This document shows positions 1 to 11,669 of a DNA stretch of 64,000 nucleotides, in pieces. The translations under genes and the position numbers were made by a program. The stretch comes from Peribacillus simplex NBRC 15720 = DSM 1321 (GTDB lineage: Bacteria > Bacillota > Bacilli > Bacillales > DSM-1321). Numbering within the stretch: position 1 is the first letter of the stretch; each line of letters starts with the position of its first letter. Location of the stretch: assembly GCF_002243645.1 (NCBI RefSeq), contig NZ_CP017704.1, positions 1,093,501-1,157,500 on the forward strand, in the 5' to 3' direction. The notes below the pieces were generated by a model that searched no databases, was not told the origin of the DNA, and saw only the letters and a list, made by a program, of their open reading frames with translations.

Positions 1-16
1 GAGACTTACGAAAAAT

Positions 17-265
17 TCAATAAACGGGTACTAGCGTTTCCAAAAGGAGTTGCAAAATCCCGTAACATAAAAGGCTTATCACGGTAACAAGCATGGTTCG
101 TCTATTGGATTTTAAAATTATTTTACCAATGTAAATGGCTAAATAAGAAAAGACCAGAAACATGAATACTTTGAAAACGAATCGATCGTTAACAGACAGC
201 CATTCAACTAATGTATACCCACTCCATACAATTAGTTGAAAGAGGATTACCAGATAATTTTTCAA
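17..265 (-). CDS. small integral membrane protein, function unknown
   Basis: I do not recognise this protein of about 82 residues. It is mostly hydrophobic, with three likely membrane segments separated by short charged stretches (a Lys/Asn/Arg-rich loop about two thirds along). The frame is open from a GTG at 274, but that GTG lies inside the Shine-Dalgarno sequence; the TTG at 265 has AGGTGG five bases upstream and is the better start. It lies downstream of the pdh operon on the same strand but behind a strong terminator, so it is probably transcribed separately. Confidence 0.6.
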   Translation of the reverse strand: MKNYLVILFQLIVWSGYTLVEWLSVNDRFVFKVFMFLVFSYLAIYIGKIILKSNRRTMLVTVISLLCYGILQLLLETLVPVY

Positions 266-492
266 GTGATCCACCTCATTTTAATATGAATATATCAGCC
301 ATAATCCTTTTATTGGCAAAAAATATTCCTTTAGCACATCGCTCATCTTATTTTTTATCCTCTATTACCTTTTTCAAACCCTTTTAAGGAAAAAAGTAAG
401 AAGTCCTTTTTATAGCTTATGCCCTTTTTGTTCTTTTCATTTAACTAGTGAGAAGAAAAACTTGAATGGGGATGTCATCATCTGGCCAATAC

Positions 493-528
493 AAAAAAGC
501 GTACTGCATTAGGCAGTACGCTTTTTTT
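493..528. terminator. terminator of the pdh operon
   Basis: A perfect 9-bp stem (GCGTACTGC / GCAGTACGC) with a 5-base loop is flanked by A-rich sequence on the left and T-rich sequence on the right, so it can act in both directions. It follows the pdhD stop codon closely on the minus strand. Confidence 0.9.
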
Positions 529-541
529 AAAATCAATTACA

Positions 542-1954
542 TTACTTAATGATGTGAATAGGAGTTCCAAGGGCCACTTCAGCAGCTTCCATTGTAATTT
601 CCCCTAAAGTTGGATGTGCATGGATTGTCATCGCGATATCTTCGGCAGTCATTCCTGCTTCGATAGCTAAACCAAGCTCCGCAATCATATCAGATGCGTT
701 TGGTCCTGCGATTTGTGCTCCTATTACCAATCCGTCTTCTTTGCGAGTGATAAGCTTCACAAATCCGTCCGTATTGTTTAATGAAAGAGCTCGTCCATTT
801 GCAGCGAATGGGAACTTAGAAGCAAGCGCTTCGATTCCAGCTTCCTTCGCTTCTTTTTCATTATAACCGACAGAAGCAAGTTCCGGTTCAGAGAATACAA
901 CAGCCGGGATAGCAAGATAGTCGATTTCAGATGAATGTCCTGCAATGGCTTCTGCAGCAATTTTACCTTCATAAGAAGCTTTATGAGCCAATTGAGGTCC
1001 AGAAACGATATCACCGATAGCATAGATGTTTTTCACGCTTGTACGGCATTGTTTATCAGTTTCGATTAGACCGCGGTCAGTCATTTTGATTCCAACTTGT
1101 TCAAGACCGATTTCCGAAGTATTAGGGCGACGTCCCACAGTTACTAAAACGTAATCAGCTTCGACTTTTTTCTCTTCACCTTTTACTTCATAAGTAACGG
1201 TTACGCCGGTTTCAGTTTCTTCCACGCCTTTAGCATTTGCTTTTGTAACAATTTCAGCACCTTTGTTTTTAAGGTTACGTTTAACAAGTGCTGCCATTTG
1301 TTTTTCAAAGCCTGCAGAAAGAATTTCTTCCGTACCTTCAAGAATAGTTACTTTAGTGCCAAAACTTGCGAAAGCTCCACCAAGCTCAGTACCAATGTAA
1401 CCTCCACCGATTACTACGATCGAACTTGGAACTTCTTCCAAAGCAAGAGCACCAGTAGAATTAAGTACACGTTTCGTATATTTAAATGACGGAATCTCGA
1501 TTGGTGATGAACCAGTAGCGATGATTGCGTTTTTAAATGTATATGTTTGGGCTGAGTCTTCATTCATAACACGGATGCTGTTTTCATCAACGAAATAAGC
1601 TTCACCTGTTACTACCTCAACATTATTACCTTTTAACAGGCTGCTTACTCCGCCAGTTAATTTTTTTACAACAGTACCTTTCCAAGCTTGTACTTTAGAA
1701 AAATCAACAGTAACTTTTTCTGCAAAGATACCCATGTCTTCTGAATGCTGAGCTTCATGGAAACGGTGTCCCGCTGAAATTAACGCTTTCGATGGGATAC
1801 AGCCTACATTCAAACAAACTCCGCCGATTGTTCCTTTTTCAACGACCGTTACTTTCTGTCCAAGCTGTGCTGCGCGAATTGCGGCAACATATCCCCCTGG
1901 GCCTGAACCGATCACTAAAGTATCTGTTTCGATTGGAAAATCTCCTACTACCAT
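542..1954 (-). CDS. pdhD: dihydrolipoamide dehydrogenase (E3 of pyruvate dehydrogenase)
   Basis: This FAD flavoprotein of 470 residues reoxidises dihydrolipoamide on E2 and passes electrons to NAD+. Visible features are the FAD dinucleotide motif GSGPGG near residue 16, the redox disulfide in GGVCLNVGC (Cys47 and Cys52), a second GGGYIG nucleotide motif near 184, and the C-terminal His-Glu pair in HAHPTLGE that acts as the catalytic base. Length is normal for the family. The ATG start has GGAGG eight bases upstream and lies 3 nt after pdhC. It is last in the pdhABCD operon and may also serve the 2-oxoglutarate and branched-chain complexes. Confidence 0.97.
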   Translation of the reverse strand: MVVGDFPIETDTLVIGSGPGGYVAAIRAAQLGQKVTVVEKGTIGGVCLNVGCIPSKALISAGHRFHEAQHSEDMGIFAEKVTVDFSKVQAWKGTVVKKLTGGVSSLLKGNNVEVVTGEAYFVDENSIRVMNEDSAQTYTFKNAIIATGSSPIEIPSFKYTKRVLNSTGALALEEVPSSIVVIGGGYIGTELGGAFASFGTKVTILEGTEEILSAGFEKQMAALVKRNLKNKGAEIVTKANAKGVEETETGVTVTYEVKGEEKKVEADYVLVTVGRRPNTSEIGLEQVGIKMTDRGLIETDKQCRTSVKNIYAIGDIVSGPQLAHKASYEGKIAAEAIAGHSSEIDYLAIPAVVFSEPELASVGYNEKEAKEAGIEALASKFPFAANGRALSLNNTDGFVKLITRKEDGLVIGAQIAGPNASDMIAELGLAIEAGMTAEDIAMTIHAHPTLGEITMEAAEVALGTPIHIIK

Positions 1955-1957
1955 TGT

Positions 1958-3316
1958 TTACGCCTCCATTAACAATAATTCTGGGTCGTTCAATAACTTT
2001 TTGATATGATTCAATGCATGTTGAGCTGTTGCTCCATCAATCATGCGGTGATCAAAGCTCAGTGATAATGCCAGAACTGGAGCGGCGATAATTTCCCCGT
2101 CGCGTACAATTGCTTTTTCGGCAATGCGTCCAATCCCTAGAATGGCTACTTCTGGATGATTGATTACAGGTGTGAACCATTGACCGCCTGCGGAACCGAT
2201 ATTCGTAATGGAGCAAGAAGCACCTTTCATTTCATTAGGAGCCAATTTACCGTCACGAGCTTTCGTCGCTAATTCATTAATTTCTTGTGAAATAGCAAAA
2301 GTTGATTTACGATCTGCATCTTTTACAACTGGAACGAGCAGTCCTTTGTCTGTGTCTGCCGCAATTCCGATATTGTAATAGTGTTTATGGATAATCTCAC
2401 TAGCCTCATCATCAAATGATGTGTTAAGCATAGGGAATTCACGCAATGCACTTGTTAACGCTTTAACAACATAAGGTAGGAATGTAAGCTTGATTCCTTT
2501 TTCTGCAGCAATTTCCTTGAATTTCTTACGGTGAGCAACCAGTAGCGTCACATCGACTTCATCCATTAATGTTACATGCGGAGCTGTCTGTTTGGATTTA
2601 ACCATTGCTTTGGCGATCGCTTTTCTCATGCCGCTCATTTTCTCGCGAGTTTCAGGATATTGCCCTTCTGGAATTGACACTTTTTGTTTTTCAGTTGTTT
2701 CCGTATCATTTTGTTGTGAAGCTTCACTTTGAGCTGCTGGTTGCTGTGGAGCCGTTTTGCCGTTTTTGAAAGCATCGATGTCTTCTTTCATGATGCGGCC
2801 GTTATCCCCAGAACCAGAAATCTCACGAATATTTACCCCTTGTTCGCGTGCATATTTTCTAACAGAAGGCATGGCGATAATACGTCGTGAAGGATCCACC
2901 TCAACCTGTGGTTGTGATCCCGCGCCCGTTACTCCATTATTTTCTTGAACCGGAGCAGCCTCTTTCTTGACTTCCTGTCCAGCTTCAGCAGTTGCTTGAA
3001 CCTGGGACTCCGTATCCTTCTCGCCTTCTGCCTTCGCTTCTTCTCCATGATCCCCTTTAAACTGAAGATTTTCATAACCTGGAGCATCGAATGTTACAAG
3101 TACATCGCCAACAACGGCAACCGTTCCTTCTTGAACAAGGATTTCTTCAACGGTACCTTCCACCGGTGATGGGATTTCAACAACGGCCTTGTCGTTTTGA
3201 ACCTCGCAAAGCACGTCATCTTCTTGAATCTTATCTCCTGGTTTTACAAACCATTTCACTATTTCACCTTCGTGTATACCTTCTCCGATATCAGGGAGTC
3301 TAAATTGGAATGCCAC
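1958..3316 (-). CDS. pdhC: dihydrolipoamide acetyltransferase (E2 of pyruvate dehydrogenase)
   Basis: E2 core of the complex, which moves the acetyl group from E1 to CoA on a swinging lipoyl arm. The protein (452 residues) has one lipoyl domain (1-80, lipoylated Lys43 in NDKAV), an Ala/Glu/Gln-rich linker, the E1/E3-binding domain (about 148-183, [12 protein letters not shown]), a second flexible linker and the acyltransferase domain with the catalytic DHRMIDG (His about 423). The frame runs open to a TTG at 3325, but that TTG directly abuts AGGAGG. The GTG at 3316, nine bases after AGGAGG, gives the usual family N-terminus and is chosen. Confidence 0.96.
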   Translation of the reverse strand: MAFQFRLPDIGEGIHEGEIVKWFVKPGDKIQEDDVLCEVQNDKAVVEIPSPVEGTVEEILVQEGTVAVVGDVLVTFDAPGYENLQFKGDHGEEAKAEGEKDTESQVQATAEAGQEVKKEAAPVQENNGVTGAGSQPQVEVDPSRRIIAMPSVRKYAREQGVNIREISGSGDNGRIMKEDIDAFKNGKTAPQQPAAQSEASQQNDTETTEKQKVSIPEGQYPETREKMSGMRKAIAKAMVKSKQTAPHVTLMDEVDVTLLVAHRKKFKEIAAEKGIKLTFLPYVVKALTSALREFPMLNTSFDDEASEIIHKHYYNIGIAADTDKGLLVPVVKDADRKSTFAISQEINELATKARDGKLAPNEMKGASCSITNIGSAGGQWFTPVINHPEVAILGIGRIAEKAIVRDGEIIAAPVLALSLSFDHRMIDGATAQHALNHIKKLLNDPELLLMEA

Positions 3317-3374
3317 TGAGTTCAACCTCCTATATTAAATCATACTTAGTGCTTTGAATAAAGTCCTTTATCTT

Positions 3375-3390
3375 GCATTACCGATAATGC
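3375..3390 (-). other. intercistronic hairpin between pdhB and pdhC
   Basis: Perfect 6-bp stem GCATTA/TAATGC with a TCGG tetraloop when read on the minus strand, in the 121-nt gap between pdhB and pdhC. There is no T-run after it, so it is more likely an mRNA stabilising or processing element than a terminator. Confidence 0.45.
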
Positions 3391-3437
3391 GAAATTACTT
3401 TCCCATGCAGGACATTCATTCCCAATACTTAAGATTG

Positions 3438-4415
3438 TTAAAATTTCAAGACTTTAGTCGCCGTTTCAATAATGTCTTTATAATTAGGTAACCATACTGT
3501 TTCAGCTTGTGAAAACGCGAATACCGTATCAGCAGCCGCCACTCGCAGTACTGGTGCATCCAAGCTCAAAATGGCACGTTCGTTAATTTCCGCTACAACA
3601 TTCGCTGCAATACCAGCTTGCTTTTGTGCTTCTTGAACAACGATAGCGCGTCCAGTTTTCTCTACAGAAGCAATGATTGTATCAATATCCAATGGAGATA
3701 CAGTCCGTAAGTCGACCACTTCGACGGAATGACCTTCCTTAGCCAATTCCTCAGCTGCCTTAATGGATTCCTGTACCATCGCACCATAAGTAATAATGGA
3801 TAAATCCGTTCCTTCTCTTTTCACATCTGCTTTTCCTAATGGGATTGTATATTCTTCTTCAGGAACTTCCTGACGGAAAGAGCGGTACAATTTCATGTGC
3901 TCAAGGAAAATGACAGGGTCATTATCACGAATCGCTGAAATCAATAAACCTTTTGCATCGTAAGGAGTGGAAGGGATAACTACCTTTAACCCTGGTTGCT
4001 GTGCCATTAAACCTTCTAAGCTATCAGCATGCATTTCAGGAGTATGAACTCCACCGCCAAAAGGTGAGCGAATTGTAACCGGCGCACTGTAACGTCCGCC
4101 TGAACGGTAGCGCATACGAGCAAGCTGACCGCTTACGGAATCCATTACTTCATATATAAATCCGAAGAATTGAATTTCAGGAACAGGACGGAAACCTTGT
4201 AAAGAAAGACCGACCGCTAATCCACCGATTCCAGATTCAGCAAGAGGTGTATCGAATACACGATCTTCGCCGAATTCTTTTTGAAGATTTTCCGTTGCAC
4301 GGAAAACTCCTCCATTAAGACCAACATCTTCCCCAAAAACGAGTACATTCTCGTCATTTTTAAGTTCTGTACGTAATGCTTCTGTAATTGCTTGAATCAT
4401 CGTCAATTGAGCCAT
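3438..4415 (-). CDS. pdhB: pyruvate dehydrogenase E1 beta subunit
   Basis: Beta chain (325 residues) of the thiamine diphosphate-dependent E1 that decarboxylates pyruvate and reductively acetylates E2. The sequence matches the transketolase pyrimidine-binding fold, with the family block [15 protein letters not shown] near residue 27 and the C-terminal transketolase domain. It starts 3 nt after the pdhA stop and uses AAGGAG inside the end of pdhA, so translation is probably coupled with pdhA, as expected for an alpha2beta2 enzyme. Length is normal. Confidence 0.97.
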   Translation of the reverse strand: MAQLTMIQAITEALRTELKNDENVLVFGEDVGLNGGVFRATENLQKEFGEDRVFDTPLAESGIGGLAVGLSLQGFRPVPEIQFFGFIYEVMDSVSGQLARMRYRSGGRYSAPVTIRSPFGGGVHTPEMHADSLEGLMAQQPGLKVVIPSTPYDAKGLLISAIRDNDPVIFLEHMKLYRSFRQEVPEEEYTIPLGKADVKREGTDLSIITYGAMVQESIKAAEELAKEGHSVEVVDLRTVSPLDIDTIIASVEKTGRAIVVQEAQKQAGIAANVVAEINERAILSLDAPVLRVAAADTVFAFSQAETVWLPNYKDIIETATKVLKF

Positions 4416-4418
4416 GGC

Positions 4419-6129
<1,711 letters not shown>

Positions 6130-6165
6130 AACAAAATATGGGCTGTGAGTGAGGATCACAGCCCA
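6130..6165 (-). terminator. terminator downstream of ykyA
   Basis: Perfect 10-bp stem TGGGCTGTGA/TCACAGCCCA with a 7-base loop, followed on the minus strand by a short T-containing stretch. It separates ykyA from the pdh promoter region. Confidence 0.75.
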
Positions 6166-6177
6166 TCATTATTTATA

Positions 6178-6840
6178 TTATTTTGTTGAATCTGCCATTT
6201 CTATGCCGGAACTATCATAAAAACTTTCTTTTTTTTGATTTGATTTTTCCGTTAATGCATTAAATTCCTCATTCGCTTTCAAAACTTTTGTATAAGAGGT
6301 ATTGATTTTCTTGATTTGCACTTGTAATTCATCCATTTTCAAATCCTCTTTTTTAAAAAGTTCATATAATTCACGATCATATGCCAGACTTTGTTGATAA
6401 GCTTCGTATAAATTATCGTAAGTGCTATAGCGCTCCCTCATGACCTTTTTCATATCAGTCGCTTCTTTTTTTATCTTTTCATCCTCTATTTTCCCGATTT
6501 GTTCATCTATCTGATTGAATTGTTCTTTGGAGGATTGCATACTGCTTTGTTCCTTTTCAATTATTTTTTCCCGTTGGTCGATATTCTTGGTTGCTTCATC
6601 TGAAAGCTCAACGATCTGTTCATAATCATCCAATCCAAGTTTAATGATTTTCTCATATTTTTCTTTTTCTTTTTTCTCCAAATCATTAAGAGGCTCTTGA
6701 TGCTCGGTGAAATCACTTTCCTTTTCTGCAGTTTTTTCTAGGATTTTGTGGATTCTTTCTTCTGGTGAACCATTAAAACAACCAGTCAAGATCACTAAAG
6801 AAAGAAGTAAAATAACATATGGACCAAAACGATTCAACAT
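6178..6840 (-). CDS. ykyA: YkyA-family lipoprotein
   Basis: A 220-residue lipoprotein with a clear signal peptide and lipobox (LVILTGC, lipidated Cys about residue 21), followed by a highly charged Lys/Glu-rich coiled-coil region covering nearly all of the mature protein. This layout and the position between def and pdhA match YkyA of B. subtilis, annotated as a putative cell-wall-binding lipoprotein of unknown role. It should sit on the outer face of the membrane. The start has AAGGAG six bases upstream. No enzyme motif is visible. Confidence 0.85.
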   Translation of the reverse strand: MLNRFGPYVILLLSLVILTGCFNGSPEERIHKILEKTAEKESDFTEHQEPLNDLEKKEKEKYEKIIKLGLDDYEQIVELSDEATKNIDQREKIIEKEQSSMQSSKEQFNQIDEQIGKIEDEKIKKEATDMKKVMRERYSTYDNLYEAYQQSLAYDRELYELFKKEDLKMDELQVQIKKINTSYTKVLKANEEFNALTEKSNQKKESFYDSSGIEMADSTK

Positions 6841-7052
6841 AGACAGCTCCTTCTGATAGTTCTTCGAAGATTCATATTTCTCTAAATTCCCTTATAAGCC
6901 GCAGACACTTGTTACAATCATATTCTGAACAGGTTTTTTTCATTACTGGGCGCTAGCCTACACCCTTTAAACCATACTGCATAGGCTGTAGGGACCGTTT
7001 CAAATCAGAGTGGTCAGCATTTTAAATAATACAAAAACGGAGGTATGAAATT

Positions 7053-7208
7053 ATGTATGGAGGTTCCAACCAGGAATGTTGTTATCCGGTTTCCGTTGCA
7101 CCCAGCTATGGTTATGGAGATGGTGGAGGCTGCGGCTTTGGAAGCGGCTTTGCCATAATCATTGTCCTGTTCATTTTGCTAATCATTGTCGGCGCTTGCT
7201 TATGCTAA
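7053..7208 (+). CDS. YjcZ-family small membrane protein
   Basis: A 51-residue micro-gene. The first half is Gly/Tyr/Cys-rich (CCYP, GYGDGGGCGFGSG) and the second is one hydrophobic helix, GFAIIIVLFILLIIVGAC. That architecture is typical of the YjcZ family of small sporulation-associated membrane proteins found in many copies in Bacillaceae; the exact role is not established. GGAGG lies nine bases before the ATG, and a hairpin terminator follows about 110 bp downstream. It is transcribed alone, divergent from ykyA. Confidence 0.85.
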   Translation: MYGGSNQECCYPVSVAPSYGYGDGGGCGFGSGFAIIIVLFILLIIVGACLC

Positions 7209-7315
7209 ACAGATAATTACTATTACCTATACCCGAAAATGTTAACTATTTACCCTGATTCACAAAAAATGATTTATTTTTTTAAATAGACCTTAACACG
7301 TAAATAAAATTATGG

Positions 7316-7361
7316 CTGGGATAGGAAATAATCGACTTGATTCCATCCCTTCCATTTTTCT
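7316..7361 (+). terminator. probable terminator after the YjcZ gene
   Basis: Stem GGGAT-a-GGAA / TTCC-ATCCC with one bulged base, then a T-rich stretch. It lies between the YjcZ-type gene and the def promoter. Confidence 0.6.
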
Positions 7362-7396
7362 TTCATTAGGTTATCCATTAACTTTCAGCATTTTTT

Positions 7397-7425
7397 TTGT
7401 TAAAATAACCTATACATATTATAAG
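7397..7425 (+). promoter_or_regulatory. SigA-type promoter of def
   Basis: TTGTTA at 7397-7402 and TATAAG at 7420-7425 with a 17-bp spacer, about 22 bp upstream of the def start. Recognised by consensus only. Confidence 0.65.
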
Positions 7426-7447
7426 AATTTTTATGGGGTGAAAGATT

Positions 7448-8002
7448 ATGCTTACCATGGATGATTTTGTTAATGAAGACGATCCAATCTTAAGGCAAGT
7501 CGCGGTAGAGATTCCGCTTCCGGCATCATATGAAGATAAGCAACTTTTAGCCAGCTTGATGGAATATGTCCAAAACAGCCAGAAGCCCGATATTGCTGCT
7601 CTATACGGGTTAAGGGCAGGAATTGGCTTGGCTGCACCACAGGTGAATGTTTCAAAAAGGATGATCGCTGTTCATTTGAAAGAAAAAGATGATCAACTGT
7701 ATAGCTATGCACTTTTCAACCCTAAACTCATAAGCCATTCAGTGGAAAAAGCATACTTGACATCCGGAGAAGGCTGCCTTTCCGTAAATCGTCCCGTTTC
7801 CGGCTATGTGCCCCGTTATGCTCGAATAACGGTTGTGGGTACGGACCTGGAAGGAAAATCGGTTCAACTCCGCCTAAAAGGCATCGCAGCCATTTGCTTT
7901 CAACATGAAATCGACCACCTTAATGGAATCATGTTTTATGATCATATCAATCCGGAAGACCCATATGCCATTCCGGAAAATTCAATTGCGGTGGAAAGGT
8001 AA
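7448..8002 (+). CDS. def: peptide deformylase
   Basis: Removes the formyl group from the N-terminal methionine of new proteins. All three metal and active-site motifs are present: GIGLAAPQ (about 58-65), EGCLS (Cys110) and QHEIDHLNG (His153, His157, Glu154). The length of 184 residues fits the longer Gram-positive form with the insert between the first two motifs. Position next to ykrA and ykyA corresponds to B. subtilis defB (ykrB). GGGGTGA precedes the ATG, a good promoter lies just upstream and a strong terminator follows, so it is monocistronic. Confidence 0.96.
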   Translation: MLTMDDFVNEDDPILRQVAVEIPLPASYEDKQLLASLMEYVQNSQKPDIAALYGLRAGIGLAAPQVNVSKRMIAVHLKEKDDQLYSYALFNPKLISHSVEKAYLTSGEGCLSVNRPVSGYVPRYARITVVGTDLEGKSVQLRLKGIAAICFQHEIDHLNGIMFYDHINPEDPYAIPENSIAVER

Positions 8003-8011
8003 CGTAATAAG

Positions 8012-8051
8012 CAACACCCCCATCTGTTGGTTGACGGGGGTGTTGTTTTTT
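8012..8051 (+). terminator. terminator of def, shared with ykrA
   Basis: 10-bp stem CAACACCCCC/GGGGGTGTTG with a T-run. The convergent gene ykrA ends at 8050, so the element may serve both strands. Confidence 0.85.
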
Positions 8052-8817
8052 ATATCAGTTCAAGTTCCTTCAAACCAAAAAGTATGCCATCATCATCGAC
8101 ATCCTTCGTTACAAAGTCGGCCTCTTGCTTCACAAGTTGACCGGCATTCCCCATTGCCACGCCATATCCCGCTACTTTTAACATCTCTATATCATTTAAG
8201 CCATCTCCAAAGGCGTAAACATCCTCCAGAGCAAACCCGACTTTTTCCATTAATATTTTAATGCCCTCAGCTTTTGAACCCCCGAATGGAAGTACATCCG
8301 TCGAATACGCATGCCATCTAATGAAGTGAAAGTCATCATATTTCCCAACAAAGTTCCCTTCTTCATCTTCCGAGCAGAATAATAAGGCTTGGTATATATC
8401 ATGGCCCTCATAAAAATCTGCCACATGTTCAGGGTGGGGAAACTTCAGGCTGCTTAATGCTTCTTCAATTCGGCTATGATGTGGAACACTCGATTTCATT
8501 GTCTCCTCATTCATGAAGACGATCGGTATTTCATTATTCTCAGCATGTTCGTGGAGCCGTTTTATCTCAGGTATGCTCAAAGGGTTTTTATAAACGACTT
8601 TCCCTTCAAAAACAACATATTGTCCATTGAAACTTACGAATGTATCGATGCCAAGCTCTTCCCTTAAAGACTCGAACATGAAAGGAGCCCTTCCTGTGGC
8701 AATCGCTACAAAAACCCCGCTATCCTGCAGTTGCTTAATGGCTTTTTTCGTTGAAGCAGGTAACTTTTTGTCATGATCAAGCAATGTTCCGTCAATATCA
8801 AAGAATACGATTTTCAC
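8050..8817 (-). CDS. ykrA: HAD-superfamily (Cof-type) phosphatase YkrA
   Basis: A 255-residue Cof-type HAD hydrolase. Motif I is FFDIDGTLLD near residue 5 (nucleophile and acid Asp residues), motif II includes AIATGRAP near 38, and motif IV is FGDGLNDIEML near 203, with the cap domain between. Enzymes of this type dephosphorylate small sugar phosphates or phosphorylated cofactors; the substrate cannot be read from sequence. The position beside def matches B. subtilis ykrA. It starts with GTG, with GGAAG about ten bases upstream. Confidence 0.88.
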   Translation of the reverse strand: MKIVFFDIDGTLLDHDKKLPASTKKAIKQLQDSGVFVAIATGRAPFMFESLREELGIDTFVSFNGQYVVFEGKVVYKNPLSIPEIKRLHEHAENNEIPIVFMNEETMKSSVPHHSRIEEALSSLKFPHPEHVADFYEGHDIYQALLFCSEDEEGNFVGKYDDFHFIRWHAYSTDVLPFGGSKAEGIKILMEKVGFALEDVYAFGDGLNDIEMLKVAGYGVAMGNAGQLVKQEADFVTKDVDDDGILFGLKELELI

Positions 8818-9083
8818 TAACGATTCACTTCCAATTCATTCATTTTTTCCTTTTTTAATATGTACCCATTTAATAATTGTCATCAAGATAAGTCAAGTAA
8901 CTCAATCGGATTCAACTCAAAGTTACGTTTTTTATTCAGGAATGAGCATATACTATTCTTAATAGAAAACAACTCAGGCTTTCCAGATTACACTTCTCCC
9001 ATCCTTCCTGCCTCTAAAATCCCGGTTGCTTGTTTGAATGAGCCTTTTTTTTCAAAAATGGGCCAAGTACCTGTAAAGACGTA

Positions 9084-9111
9084 TTTACATTATTGAATAA
9101 TCCTATACAAT
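9084..9111 (+). promoter_or_regulatory. SigA-type promoter in front of the small peptide ORF
   Basis: TTTACA at 9084-9089, 16-bp spacer, TACAAT at 9106-9111. Transcription would begin around 9117-9119, only a few bases before the AAGGGAG Shine-Dalgarno of the ORF at 9136. Confidence 0.5.
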
Positions 9112-9135
9112 AATAACTAAGGGAGCGTGATCGCC

Positions 9136-9207
9136 ATGTTAAAAAAGCTTCGTAAAAAGCTTGTTAAACAGTGGAATGATCTTTTAAGAAAAAAATCTAT
9201 CGCATGA
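9136..9207 (+). CDS. candidate 23-residue cationic amphipathic peptide
   Basis: A very short ORF with good signals: AAGGGAG ten bases before ATG and a promoter-like sequence directly upstream. The peptide has nine Lys/Arg and one Asp (net charge about +8), with Leu/Val/Trp spaced so that a helix would have one hydrophobic and one basic face (begins MLKKLRKKLVKQW). It could be a membrane-surface peptide, a toxin-like peptide or a regulator. I know of no named family for it. An imperfect hairpin (AGCCCT/AGGGCT) lies at 9261-9286 downstream. The next gene is rpoY, 500 bp away. Confidence 0.5.
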   Translation: MLKKLRKKLVKQWNDLLRKKSIA

Positions 9208-9705
9208 TTTGCCACTCATTCCTGCCTTGGCCGTCATCCATATGCGAATTTTTTTCGGACAGCCCTTCAAAAACTTGCGGAGGGCTTCTTCCTTGTTGTA
9301 AAGTTCTTGTTAAGCATTCTTTCTATCTTGGCTTTTATATGGTCAGGTGAATACATATTTCAATCAAAAATATGAGTCGTCGTGTTTTCATGAAACGATG
9401 TACACAGTGGTACTGTATTAATTTAGAAAGAAATCGTTTACGAAAAAAAGATCCCATGATTTAAGTTTTACACATGGCAAAAACGGATAGGATATAAGAT
9501 AGAGGAAGCTACAATTGGATTGATACCAGAATCGACCATCTATTTTTTTATATACTTTTAGACATTGGTATATTTAATTCATCAAACCCCTTCCGTTTTT
9601 ATGGCGGAGCTGGGTTTATTTTTACATGATGTTGAAAAACATGAAAAAATTGTTGTTTTTATATATAATGAAAAAAGCAATGCAAACAAGTGAGGAGAGA
9701 TTAAA
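9208..9705. promoter_or_regulatory. gene-free region upstream of rpoY-rnjA
   Basis: About 500 bp with no convincing ORF. It holds the weak hairpin at 9261-9286 and, at its end, a perfect TATAAT at 9664-9669 that is the likely -10 of rpoY-rnjA, with only a poor -35. The transcript leader would be about 30 nt. Confidence 0.45.
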
Positions 9706-9915
9706 ATGGTTTTTAAGGTATACTATCAAGTAACCATATCAGAGGTTCCAATTAGGGAGAATACTAAAACAATGTTTATCGAAGGTGAATCCGTTCGTGA
9801 CGTCCGTTTAAAATTGAAAAAAGAACCTTATAACGTAGAAATCGTACTACCCGTAACCGGAGCATATTTAGAATATGAAAAACAAAATGAAGATTACAAA
9901 GTATTGGAGCTATAA
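9706..9915 (+). CDS. rpoY: RNA polymerase epsilon subunit RpoY
   Basis: A 69-residue acidic protein of the RpoY/YkzG family, the small accessory subunit of Firmicute RNA polymerase. The family signature is evident in the conserved REN/REKT region, GESVRDVRLKLK in the middle and the C-terminal LEYEKQNEDYKVLEL. As in other Bacillales it sits directly in front of rnjA, with 3 nt between stop and start, so the pair is co-transcribed and probably translationally coupled. GAGGAG lies eight bases before the ATG. Confidence 0.95.
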   Translation: MVFKVYYQVTISEVPIRENTKTMFIEGESVRDVRLKLKKEPYNVEIVLPVTGAYLEYEKQNEDYKVLEL

Positions 9916-9918
9916 TTT

Positions 9919-11589
9919 ATGAAATTTGTAAAAAACGATCAAACAGCTGTATTCGCCCTGGGCGGTTTAGGCGAAATCGGTAAGAACACATATGCTGTTC
10001 AGTTTCAAGATGAAATCATCATCATTGATGCTGGAATTAAATTTCCTGAAGATGAACTTCTCGGTATTGACTATGTGATTCCAGATTACAGCTATTTAGA
10101 GAAAAATGTAGATAAAATTAAAGGTGTCTTCATTACCCATGGCCATGAAGACCATATTGGCGGGATTCCTTATTTACTTAGAAAAGTGAATGTCCCTGTA
10201 TACGGCGGGAAGCTGGCACTTGGACTGCTTCGTAATAAATTGGAAGAACACGGCCTATTACGTCAGACAACCATGATTGAAATCAGTGAAGATGAAGTGA
10301 TCAAGTTCCGGAAAACGTCCGTCTCTTTCTTCCGCACAACTCACAGTATTCCTGACTCTTATGGAATCGTTGTAAAAACGCCACCTGGACAAATTGTCCA
10401 TACTGGGGATTTCAAATTCGACTTCACACCAGTGGGCGAGCCTGCAAACCTGACCAAAATGGCTGAAATCGGTAAAGAAGGTGTATTGTGCTTACTCTCG
10501 GATAGCACAAATAGTGAAGTGCAGAACTTTACTATGTCCGAAAGCCGTGTCGGCGATACCATTCATGACATTTTCCGTAAGGTTGACGGCCGGATTATTT
10601 TTGCAACGTTTGCATCGAACATCCATCGCCTTCAGCAAGTTGTAGAAGCAGCCGTGGCTAACGGCCGTAAAATAGCCGTTTTTGGCCGAAGCATGGATTC
10701 AGCCATATCAATTGGACAAGATCTTGGTTATATCGTAGCGCCTAAAGATACATTTATTGATGTACAGCAATTGAATCGTATGCCTGCGAATAAAGTAACC
10801 ATCCTTTGTACAGGTAGCCAAGGTGAACCAATGGCAGCCCTCTCGCGCATAGCGAATGGCACTCACCGTCAAATTCAAATCATTCCTGGTGATACTGTAG
10901 TATTTTCATCTTCACCTATCCCAGGTAACACAATCAGCGTTTCCAGAACGATCAATCAATTATATCGTGCAGGAGCTGACGTCATTTCAGGTCCTTTGAA
11001 TGACATTCATACATCAGGACATGGCGGACAGCAGGAACAAAAACTAATGCTTCGTTTGATAAAACCAAAATTCTTCATGCCAATCCATGGTGAATACCGT
11101 ATGCAAAAACTACATGCCCGCCATGCAGTCGATTGCGGTGTTCCGGAAGAAAATTGCTTTATCATGGATAATGGTGAAGTTCTTTCCTTAAGTGAAAACA
11201 CAGCACAAATCGCCGGTAAAATCCCTTCAGGTTCGGTTTATATCGATGGAAGCGGCATCGGGGATATCGGTAATATCGTTCTCCGTGATCGACGGATTCT
11301 TTCCGAGGAAGGTCTTGTCGTTGTCGTTGTCAGCATCAATATGAAGGAATTCAAAATTGCATCCGGTCCTGACATCATCTCACGCGGATTTGTTTATATG
11401 AGAGAATCAGGAGACCTGATCAGCGATGCTCAATCCTTGATCACTAAGCATTTAAATAAGGTGATGGATCGCAAAACTACACAATGGTCTGAAATTAAAA
11501 ATGAAATTACAGACACTTTATCTCCATTCCTATATGAAAAAACTAAACGCCGTCCAATGATCTTACCGATCATCATGGAAGTTCAATAA
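9919..11589 (+). CDS. rnjA: ribonuclease J1
   Basis: Essential 5'-3' exonuclease and endonuclease of the metallo-beta-lactamase/beta-CASP group, involved in mRNA turnover and rRNA maturation as part of the Gram-positive degradosome. The zinc motif HGHEDH is at residues 74-79, the GDFKFD metal Asp is near 163, and the C-terminal block [10 protein letters not shown] near 368 is typical of RNase J. The length (556 residues) and near-complete match to the B. subtilis protein as I recall it make this a firm call. GGAG inside the rpoY 3' end serves as its ribosome binding site. Confidence 0.98.
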   Translation: MKFVKNDQTAVFALGGLGEIGKNTYAVQFQDEIIIIDAGIKFPEDELLGIDYVIPDYSYLEKNVDKIKGVFITHGHEDHIGGIPYLLRKVNVPVYGGKLALGLLRNKLEEHGLLRQTTMIEISEDEVIKFRKTSVSFFRTTHSIPDSYGIVVKTPPGQIVHTGDFKFDFTPVGEPANLTKMAEIGKEGVLCLLSDSTNSEVQNFTMSESRVGDTIHDIFRKVDGRIIFATFASNIHRLQQVVEAAVANGRKIAVFGRSMDSAISIGQDLGYIVAPKDTFIDVQQLNRMPANKVTILCTGSQGEPMAALSRIANGTHRQIQIIPGDTVVFSSSPIPGNTISVSRTINQLYRAGADVISGPLNDIHTSGHGGQQEQKLMLRLIKPKFFMPIHGEYRMQKLHARHAVDCGVPEENCFIMDNGEVLSLSENTAQIAGKIPSGSVYIDGSGIGDIGNIVLRDRRILSEEGLVVVVVSINMKEFKIASGPDIISRGFVYMRESGDLISDAQSLITKHLNKVMDRKTTQWSEIKNEITDTLSPFLYEKTKRRPMILPIIMEVQ

Positions 11590-11597
11590 ATAATAGA

Positions 11598-11627
11598 AGC
11601 CCAGCCATTGATGGCTGGGCTTTTTTG
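11598..11627 (+). terminator. terminator of rpoY-rnjA
   Basis: Perfect 10-bp stem AGCCCAGCCA/TGGCTGGGCT, 4-base loop, then six T. Confidence 0.92.
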
Positions 11628-11669
11628 TGGATGAAAAGTGCGTGCTGCCCGATATTGAGCAGCCCTTGC

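Noticed and set aside
8860-9096. 78-codon plus-strand ORF between ykrA and the small peptide
   Set aside because: No ribosome binding site (the ATG follows a T-rich stretch), no family-like sequence, and the region looks like intergenic leader DNA.
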